Shown: piece by piece, positions 14,916 to 20,751 of the stretch
How the letters are laid out: each line of letters starts with the position of its first letter
How positions within the stretch are numbered: the stretch's first letter is position 1
Source: a virus
Virus record (IMG/VR): IMGVR_UViG_3300037189_028300
Span: 1-20,751 of that record
Length of the DNA: 20,751 nt
Strand: one strand, 5' to 3'
The notes under the pieces: model-generated
The model's database searches: none
Told to the model about the DNA's origin: nothing
The model's input: only the letters and a program-made list of their open reading frames with translations
Made by a program: the position numbers and the translations under genes

Positions 14916-17900
14916 ATGGCTGATGTACGAGTATACGTAAAGCTTAAATACGAAGGTACGACTGAGGCCTTCTATGACATCAGCAAAAGGGTCAACTACG
15001 AAAACCTGAACTGGGAGAGCAACAGCGAGGGGACTAGCGCCAACGCCACAATTGACCTATGGACAATCCTGCCAAAGTCACAGACTGCGGTACAGGACTA
15101 TGCTGGCGCCACTGAGGCAAGCAAGATCAATGCGGCGATAGCCGACGAATCTTTTGTTATTGAGATCCCAAGCAAGACCGAGATTCGGATTCTTGACATC
15201 GCGACAAGCCCGGATACTGTGCTGTTTGCAGGATACGTAACACGAGTCTCAACAAGAAAAGACGGCGGAGCAATTACCCAGGAAGTTGAGTGCGCAGACA
15301 ACACTGCACTCCTGGAAGAGCTGATCATTGCTGACTTCTACGGGGCAAGGGATTCTAGGGATATCGACATCATCAACGGTGGCGACGGGATCTCGACCAG
15401 CGCGGCATCTCTTCCGTCGATTGTTGGCCAGGTTGACGGGCTGCAAGTATCCTCTGAGGCCGTTGGCGGGAGCCTTTCTGATGGGGTATACAGCGTAAGA
15501 ATTCAGGCAAGAAGCACGACGCTCCTGGGCAGAGACGCCGCCGCCCCACAATACTCGCAGGTAACCTCTGCTATCAGCATAACCTTGAGCGCCGGAACAC
15601 TTACCCAAAGACTGAAAGTAAAATGGAAGAACGCCTCTCTTGCCAATCAGCACAGGGTATATGTTACAAAAGACAGCGGATCATCTTACCTTGGCGACAC
15701 TGCAACAACGCTTCTATCCGCAATAGATATCACCGCCGCTAACAGAGCATCTAACGTTGTTACTGTCACAACGGCTTCTCCACATGGGCTTGCGGCAGGT
15801 GATCCAATTATTGTTTCAATTCCGCAAACTGCCGGGTTCTCAGTAACGCTGGAAGACTATGTTATGGCAACCGCAACAACAACAAACACTATTTCGTATG
15901 CAAGCGTTGGCAGCGATGGATCTGCAACCATTACTGGCGCAAAGCTAACGTCTGGCTCATCTGCTTATGTTTCTAGTCTTGTAACGGCAGAATCTCCCAC
16001 AACGCTGACATCCTCCTCTGCTCGTGGCTGGATTGACGGTGAGTTTTATGTCGTTGCCGGAAACACGTACAGACTTGGAGTTGGAGACGACAACATTCGT
16101 GGGTGGCAATACCCAATATCCATTTTTGACTCGTTGTTTGACAAGAGCATGATTACAGCCGGAACCCTTGACGTGGAGACATACGTCAATGCCGTAGACA
16201 CGCAGTATCGCTTTAGCCCATATCTCCCAGAAAGCGACACCGCAAATTACGAGCAGTATGGTGGCAGAAGCGCAAGAAACGTTCTTGACTATATCTCCCA
16301 GAAGACTGGCGGCGAATTCTGGGTAGACAAGGGGACCATTGACGGTTCGGGAAACTACAAGGCGTATCTGCACTATGGCGCCAAGACCCCGAAGGAGCTC
16401 ACCGCAAATGGCATCTACGACGGGAATATTGACGGCTGGACAACGGCAAGCGGATTTGCCATTGGCTCCGCAAGCAGCGGCCCATACGGGGCTGGATACA
16501 GCGTTGTTTCAAGCACTAGCAACACGAAAATAGAAACAGCCTCTGCGAGCAGGGTTGCAACTGTTCCCGGAAGAAAATACTTCTTCTCTGTGAGGGGAAA
16601 GGTTAGCGCCCACCAGGCAAGGTGGGGAGCCAATATTGTTTGGTACAACTCTGGAGGTGCAGAGCTGTCTACTGTTTCCATGGGGAGCCTTCCTGGCTCC
16701 CCAGTAGGAACCTGGCATAGGGTATGGAAAACGGCAACGGCGCCAGCCTCTGCCGCGTACTTTGGCCTGAGGGGCCTTTGCACAAACCTACAAAGCGGAT
16801 CTGCCTCATTCACCGATTGGAGCGCCGTACAGATCACCGGAGCCATGGGCTACGGCGACGTAGAGGACTCCGCAACGCATGCCGTGCCTGTTTATGAGAT
16901 GGAAATCCCAAGCAGCCCTGTGGAGTCGGGAAACTCGGCAAATAGACTGCATCTGTACGCAGTCTTCCGCACTAGGGACGCAGACGGAAATAAAGTCGCC
17001 CTAACTGACGAAAGCGGTAATCCAGTTCAGTATGTTGATTACGACTTTGTCCCTGGTATTTGGGCGACAAATGGAAAGATTATTGAGACCGCAAAAACAG
17101 ACGACAAGGTGGAAACGCTTGCTGACGCGCAACTTGCTGCTCAGGGTTTCTGGAAAGAGAACGGCCTACCAATTGAGTCGTATGAGTTTGATATCCGGCC
17201 AAGAGATGCATACGACGCGGTATATCCAGTACCAAACGTTGGCGACATCATCCCATTTATCTGGGATACGATGGACGTTGCAAAGCCACTTATCGTCAAG
17301 TCCGTTAAGGCAAAGATGCTTGGCATGGACGTTGTTTACAGCATTACGGTTGGTGGAGATATAAGGCTGCAAAGAAACTCGTTTATTCTTGTTAGCGAGC
17401 GGCTCAGGGAGCTTGATAAAATTAACCCTGTACCACCGACGCCTGCGCCCCCATCAGAGATTCACGCGGTCGCAAGCATCCAGTCCGCCACTGTCAGCTG
17501 GGGATTTAATGAGGATATTGAGCGCAACAAGAACCTCTCGTCGTTTGAGGTTCAGCGCCAGGACGGGATATTTAAAGCAATTACAAATGTGGCAAGGGCG
17601 CTTACTACCGTAACAATCACAACCTCTGGCGCCCATGGAATGGTCAATGGTGACAAGGTCCGCATTGAGATGGACAACGACATCTACGGTCAGGCGGCAA
17701 ACAAGATTGAGGGAGAGTGGACCGTTACCGGGACCACAACAACCACCTTTACCTACACGTCCGTCGAGAGCGGTCTCATTACCTCCGTTGCGGCAACTGG
17801 ATGGGCAATCTACAACTTTACTGAGTTCAGAACAATACAGAACACTAAGGCAAATTACATCAACGACAACGGGCTTTCATACGCCCTAAACTATAGATAT

Positions 17901-19595
17901 CAAGTTCGGGCAATGAGTACAGATAACACCGCAAGCGAAATGAGCGATGACTCAGAGATTGTCAGCCCGGTTCAAATCAAGAGCGAGGACCTAAGCAATA
18001 ATGCCATTACGGCCAGCAAGTTGGCGTCAACACTTAAGGCAATAGAGATCATATCCGAAGCAACCCTGCCCACAGTACCGTCTTCAAGCTACCCAGAGGG
18101 GACCATTGTCTACCACCTTGGCGGGACTCCTGCGGGACTCAGGAAGGTTGCCGCTGGCGGCGCGGCCTGGGAAAACGCAGTTGGAAGCAATGACATTGTC
18201 GCCAACTCTATTACCGCTGGTCTTATTAGCACAGCTGGAATTGACGCTGGAGTTATCAAGGGTGGGCAGCTTTATCTAGACGACCGATGGGGCTCCGAGG
18301 GGGCGACTTTTTACATTAAGACAAAGCAAAGAACTGGATACACGGTAACCCTGACAACCTCTAACGCTGAGGGAACCCTTGTTTCCCACAACGTTGCGGT
18401 AGGCGAAAGGGTCAGAATCGCAAACGCAGACGCAACAGTTGGCCAGGGGTTTGACGGTGTCTTTACAGCGATATCTGGGACAACTGGGTCGACGCTAAAG
18501 TACACCTCCCTTGTTACCGGCACTGTTGCGGCCACAACGCTCTCGCCATTCGGAACCGGAAATGAGAAGAACGACTACTACTCCATAACCTCACCAAACT
18601 TTAAAGTTGGCTCAAACGGGGCAGTTGAGGCAACGGATGCATTCCTTTCAACAGTGACTGCATCTGGTTCAAGCTCAAAACCAGGAGTCCTAATTAGCAA
18701 GAATTCAAACATTGGCGACCTTGCCGTCCTTACCGGAGAGGTCCTCAGCGTTGGGCACTACACGCAAAGCCCAGCAACATTCACGGAGAGAATGAGACTT
18801 GATGCCTCCGGCCAGCTTAGACTCTACGATGGGTATTTCGCAGTAGGCCGATCTTCAGACATATTTAAGGTTAACTACAGCGGGCTTGTTACCGTCGGCA
18901 ACGGAACAAGCGTTGCTGGCGATCTTAGGGTTTACGGTAACGGAAGCGCCGGTAGCGATGGGGCGATTAGGATTTACGGCGGAACCCCAGGAACCACAAA
19001 CGGAGCAACGCTATCATTTGACGGAGCAAATGGGCGGTTTAACATGAATAACGACCTTAATGTTGTAGGCAGTATAACCTCGACAACAAAAGTAACCGTA
19101 GATGACACTATCGCAGGCGGTATTGTTTTTGACAGTACAACGGATGGGCAAATTTGGTATACCTCAGGCCTATTTTATGTGACTGAGGATCTACGTGTCA
19201 GCGTTTCCATCACTTCAAGCTCATCTGATCTTTACATTAGTACCACTTCGGGGGCTGGAACGATTTCGAGATTTAGTTCCGCAAGAAGGTACAAGCAGGA
19301 TATTGAAGATTTCACTGTTCCGCTAAGTGATGTTTTGCAATTGCGCCCAGTAACATTTAAATGGAACCCAGAAACAACTAAGAGCGAGGAGACTGGCTCA
19401 ATGACCGGACTGATTGCTGAAGAGGTTGAGGCAATTAGCGATGACATGAAGCGTATTTGCAGATACAACGAAGAGACTGGGGAGATTGAAAGTGTTCAAT
19501 ATTCCCAACTACCAGTCTTCCTTATTGGCGCAATTAAGGAGTTGGCCCAGAAGAACAGCGCCCTTGAAGCCCGAATCGCAGAACTAGAAGCCTAG
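14916..19595 (+). CDS. Tail-tip hub and fibre protein with S74 chaperone (1559 aa)
   Basis: Probable tail-tip and host-recognition protein. ATG follows the tape measure stop directly; GGGAGA (14904-14909) is the ribosome site. Residues 1-150 look like a baseplate-hub start (VLFAGYVTRVSTR, EVECADNTALLEE). Hub-like parts return at about 425-490 (SARNVLDYISQKTGGEFWVD) and 690-830. Inserted are a beta module (276-345) and a carbohydrate-binding-like module (about 499-645). After a PPTPAPP linker comes an Fn3 domain (about 845-1020) containing a second beta module (892-966). A stalk with repeated NAITASKLAS/NSITAGLIS-type segments and a third module (1137-1200) follow. Residues 1455-1559 are an S74 intramolecular chaperone with the likely Ser1455-Lys1460 dyad (SARRYK), ending in a coiled coil. 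No separate distal-tail or hub gene is present, so the functions seem fused. Receptor unknown. Confidence 0.92.
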   Translation: MADVRVYVKLKYEGTTEAFYDISKRVNYENLNWESNSEGTSANATIDLWTILPKSQTAVQDYAGATEASKINAAIADESFVIEIPSKTEIRILDIATSPDTVLFAGYVTRVSTRKDGGAITQEVECADNTALLEELIIADFYGARDSRDIDIINGGDGISTSAASLPSIVGQVDGLQVSSEAVGGSLSDGVYSVRIQARSTTLLGRDAAAPQYSQVTSAISITLSAGTLTQRLKVKWKNASLANQHRVYVTKDSGSSYLGDTATTLLSAIDITAANRASNVVTVTTASPHGLAAGDPIIVSIPQTAGFSVTLEDYVMATATTTNTISYASVGSDGSATITGAKLTSGSSAYVSSLVTAESPTTLTSSSARGWIDGEFYVVAGNTYRLGVGDDNIRGWQYPISIFDSLFDKSMITAGTLDVETYVNAVDTQYRFSPYLPESDTANYEQYGGRSARNVLDYISQKTGGEFWVDKGTIDGSGNYKAYLHYGAKTPKELTANGIYDGNIDGWTTASGFAIGSASSGPYGAGYSVVSSTSNTKIETASASRVATVPGRKYFFSVRGKVSAHQARWGANIVWYNSGGAELSTVSMGSLPGSPVGTWHRVWKTATAPASAAYFGLRGLCTNLQSGSASFTDWSAVQITGAMGYGDVEDSATHAVPVYEMEIPSSPVESGNSANRLHLYAVFRTRDADGNKVALTDESGNPVQYVDYDFVPGIWATNGKIIETAKTDDKVETLADAQLAAQGFWKENGLPIESYEFDIRPRDAYDAVYPVPNVGDIIPFIWDTMDVAKPLIVKSVKAKMLGMDVVYSITVGGDIRLQRNSFILVSERLRELDKINPVPPTPAPPSEIHAVASIQSATVSWGFNEDIERNKNLSSFEVQRQDGIFKAITNVARALTTVTITTSGAHGMVNGDKVRIEMDNDIYGQAANKIEGEWTVTGTTTTTFTYTSVESGLITSVAATGWAIYNFTEFRTIQNTKANYINDNGLSYALNYRYQVRAMSTDNTASEMSDDSEIVSPVQIKSEDLSNNAITASKLASTLKAIEIISEATLPTVPSSSYPEGTIVYHLGGTPAGLRKVAAGGAAWENAVGSNDIVANSITAGLISTAGIDAGVIKGGQLYLDDRWGSEGATFYIKTKQRTGYTVTLTTSNAEGTLVSHNVAVGERVRIANADATVGQGFDGVFTAISGTTGSTLKYTSLVTGTVAATTLSPFGTGNEKNDYYSITSPNFKVGSNGAVEATDAFLSTVTASGSSSKPGVLISKNSNIGDLAVLTGEVLSVGHYTQSPATFTERMRLDASGQLRLYDGYFAVGRSSDIFKVNYSGLVTVGNGTSVAGDLRVYGNGSAGSDGAIRIYGGTPGTTNGATLSFDGANGRFNMNNDLNVVGSITSTTKVTVDDTIAGGIVFDSTTDGQIWYTSGLFYVTEDLRVSVSITSSSSDLYISTTSGAGTISRFSSARRYKQDIEDFTVPLSDVLQLRPVTFKWNPETTKSEETGSMTGLIAEEVEAISDDMKRICRYNEETGEIESVQYSQLPVFLIGAIKELAQKNSALEARIAELEA
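15741..18510 (+). repeat. Three diverged copies of a VTVTT-HG-GD beta module
   Basis: Copies begin at bases 15741, 17589 and 18324 (residues 276, 892, 1137). The shared pattern is a strand [VT]-x-V-T-[VIL]-T-T-[SA], then HG[LM] (lost in copy 3), G-[DE]-x-[VI]-x-[VI], about 20 residues, and a closing strand such as TTFTYTS or STLKYTS. About 60-75 residues each. The span given includes the sequence between copies. Confidence 0.75.
16410..16845 (+). other. Carbohydrate-binding-like module in the tail-tip gene
   Basis: Residues about 499-645 start DGNIDGW and contain YFFSVRGKVS, WYNSGGAELS, GTWHRVWKTATAPASAAYFG and a closing FTDWSAVQI strand. This order is typical of jelly-roll CBM4/9-like modules. 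It interrupts the hub-like part of the protein and may bind host surface sugars. Confidence 0.7.
19278..19595 (+). other. S74 intramolecular chaperone domain
   Basis: The segment S1455 to A1559 has the S74 features: SARRYKQDIEDF, LQLRPVTFKWNP, GLIAEEVEAI, VQYSQLPVFLIGAIKELA and a final coiled coil. The Ser-x4-Lys spacing matches the Ser911/Lys916 dyad of endosialidase NF. Family knowledge predicts trimerisation and then self-cleavage just before Ser1455, releasing about 105 residues. Confidence 0.9.
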
Positions 19596-19615
19596 TTTAG
19601 GGGCCCTATATAGCT

Positions 19616-19621
19616 TATAAT
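19616..19621 (+). promoter_or_regulatory. Candidate lysis promoter (-10 element)
   Basis: A consensus TATAAT lies 38 bases before the lysin ATG in a short intergenic space. The -35 position (TAGTTT at 19593-19598 with a 17-base spacer) is weak. Between it and the ribosome site an imperfect hairpin is possible (CTAAGCCTC 19624-19632 with GGGGCTAAG 19638-19646, one mismatch). It would form only in read-through transcripts, because the predicted start is near 19628. Confidence 0.5.
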
Positions 19622-19659
19622 GACTAAGCCTCAACTAGGGGCTAAGTTAGGAGTGGGCT

Positions 19660-20436
19660 ATGAAGTATAAGGTTAAGTCTCAGCTCGACCACGAGGAAAA
19701 GGGTGGAATTCTAGACGACTGCGGTCCCTCATCTGTAGCCGCCTGCGTAGCGTGGGTGTTTAAGTACGCCCCAGGGAAGGATTTCTCTGCCGGCGATGGT
19801 ATCGCCGCAAAGGCAAAGGCTACTGGCTTTGTGGAAAAGCAGGGCGTGAGCGACAATGGCTCAACGCTTGCTGACCTAATTAAGACTGCAAAGGTTCTCG
19901 GTGCCGATGCTCGCTGGGCAAAGGACTGGAACGACGTTATTAACTCCGCAAAGGCGGGTGCAGCCCTAGGTGTTTGGGTTGAGCAGCCAGCTGGCTACCC
20001 TAAGGGCCTGGAGGTTTCCGCATGGCATGCAAAGTGGGAGCGCTGGTGGTGGGTCAAGCAGAAGCAGCCAACCAGAACATATGGCCATATGACCTCTGCG
20101 GTCTATGACCCAATTGATGGTTGGCAGTGGGCATGCCCAACGCGTTCCGGTAAGGGTGCCGAGCAGTTTGGCGTAAAGATTGACGAGAAGATCCTCCTCA
20201 CTCTTGCCGACTCGAAGCGCGTGTCTAAGAAGCACGTTGCCCCAGCGTTTAAGCACATCATCATTATCACAGCGCCAAAGGGTTGGGTCGCACCAGCACC
20301 AGTGGCTCAGCCAGTAGCGGCAGTGGCCCCAGCACCAGTTGCTGCGGCCCCGGTTGCTCCAGCACCGCAGCCGGCGGCACCGGCAGCAGAAATCCCGTGC
20401 CCAAGTTGTGGTGGCACCGGAAAAGTAAAGCGATAG
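19660..20436 (+). CDS. Endolysin candidate, C39-like cysteine peptidase
   Basis: A 258-residue protein; AGGAG at 19649-19653 lies 6 bases before the ATG. Residues 1 to about 205 look like a papain-fold, C39-like peptidase: C21 in DDCGPSSVAACV is the likely nucleophile, H143 in YGHMTSAVYD the base, with D150 nearby; Q8 could serve the oxyanion hole. It would cut peptide bonds in the cell wall. A Trp-rich stretch (AWHAKWERWWWVKQK) precedes the His. There is no signal peptide, so a holin is needed. An Ala/Pro linker (about 210-243) leads to CPSCGGTGKVKR, a single DnaJ-type CxxCxGxG motif (C247, C250). No standard wall-binding domain is present. Position after the fibre gene and before a holin candidate supports the lysin role; a virion-associated peptidase is the alternative. 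Confidence 0.82.
   Translation: MKYKVKSQLDHEEKGGILDDCGPSSVAACVAWVFKYAPGKDFSAGDGIAAKAKATGFVEKQGVSDNGSTLADLIKTAKVLGADARWAKDWNDVINSAKAGAALGVWVEQPAGYPKGLEVSAWHAKWERWWWVKQKQPTRTYGHMTSAVYDPIDGWQWACPTRSGKGAEQFGVKIDEKILLTLADSKRVSKKHVAPAFKHIIIITAPKGWVAPAPVAQPVAAVAPAPVAAAPVAPAPQPAAPAAEIPCPSCGGTGKVKR
20287..20388 (+). repeat. Ala/Pro/Val linker repeat in the lysin
   Basis: Degenerate units encoding APAPVA, AQPVAAV and APQPAAP separate the catalytic domain from the Cys motif. A flexible, extended hinge is the likely role. Confidence 0.8.
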
Positions 20437-20445
20437 GAGAGTAGA

Positions 20446-20751
20446 ATGTTTACAAAGATTAAGTGGATTATGGACAACACGGGTGTTGACGAGGCGCTTC
20501 TCGAGGCGTTCCGCGTTGGACTTGCAACCGGTATTGCCGTTATGCTTGCGACCGGGGCTCCAATCCTGGATATGAGCAACGACGACTTCCGAACCGTGGC
20601 GTCTGGCGCCATTGCGGCAACCCTCCAGGTCATCGTTCGTGCCCTCAACCCAGAGGATACGAAGTTTGGCGTTGGCAAGGCGAAGGCCGTAAAGGCTGAG
20701 GAGAAGGCCGCCCTGGCGGATACCTCCCACATTGCCGGCTCCGCAATCGAT
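20446..20751 (+). CDS. Holin candidate, 3' end outside the window
   Basis: The frame is open from ATG 20446 to the window end (102 codons). AGGAG at 20435-20439 overlaps the lysin stop and lies 6 bases before the start. Two hydrophobic segments are visible: residues about 21-42 (AFRVGLATGIAVMLATGAPI) and 50-67 (VASGAIAATLQVIVRAL). ALNPEDTKFGVGKAKAVK follows, then an Ala/Lys/Glu-rich tail. This arrangement, and the NPxDTxFGVG-like segment, resembles actinophage holins; the family link is from memory of such sequences. Directly after the lysin, it would form the membrane pore that lets the peptidase reach the wall. Confidence 0.72.
   Translation, partial: MFTKIKWIMDNTGVDEALLEAFRVGLATGIAVMLATGAPILDMSNDDFRTVASGAIAATLQVIVRALNPEDTKFGVGKAKAVKAEEKAALADTSHIAGSAID

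Noticed and set aside
20398-20433. DnaJ-like protein fragment or fused cochaperone
   Set aside because: Only one CxxCxGxG unit and no J domain; it is part of the peptidase frame.
19966-20730. Reverse-strand frame of 254 codons over the lysin and holin
   Set aside because: Trp/Cys/Arg-rich, without family resemblance; the forward genes have catalytic motifs and ribosome sites.

Overview
This window is part of the late (virion and lysis) region of a tailed double-stranded DNA phage with a long, flexible tail (siphovirus type). All genes lie on the + strand, tightly packed, in the order tail terminator, tail tube protein, two tail assembly chaperones linked by a -1 frameshift, tape measure, one giant tail-tip/fibre protein, cell-wall peptidase, holin. 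No tRNA, CRISPR, integrase or transposase is visible. The host is probably an actinobacterium. This is an inference from strong GGAG-type ribosome sites mixed with apparently leaderless genes, GTG starts, and actinophage-style HNH, tape-measure C-terminal and holin sequences. No marker fixes the host.

Layout. Positions 1-870 hold the end of a gene that starts outside the window: an Fn3 domain, a long Pro/Thr stalk, an Ala-rich helix, one probable membrane segment and a basic tail. A 65-residue two-pass membrane protein follows, with overlapping stop and start. Positions 1065-2013 look like an inserted cassette: an HNH endonuclease with its own -10 element, then a putative HTH protein with a Cys cluster. 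At 2064 the tail module starts from a second -10 element that lies directly against the GTG start: tail terminator, then major tail protein, then a textbook intrinsic terminator (3057-3086). A new -10 element and a 5'-UTR hairpin precede the chaperones. Their GGGAAAA slippery site with an SD-like sequence upstream should give a G protein and a G-T fusion.

Positions 3789-14915 encode a 3708-residue tape measure protein, more than half of the window. At about 1.5 angstrom per residue it predicts a tail of up to roughly 550 nm. The recognisable tape-measure core starts only near residue 1700. A single 1559-residue protein (14916-19595) fills the space where most siphoviruses carry separate distal-tail, hub and fibre genes. 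It combines hub-like segments, a carbohydrate-binding-like module, an Fn3 domain, three copies of a beta module and a C-terminal S74 self-cleaving chaperone.

The lysis genes follow: a C39-like cysteine peptidase with an Ala/Pro linker and a CxxCxGxG tail, then a two-pass holin candidate cut by the window end. The parts worth most attention are the frameshift signal, the size and architecture of the tape measure, the two leaderless genes, and the unusual fused tail tip.
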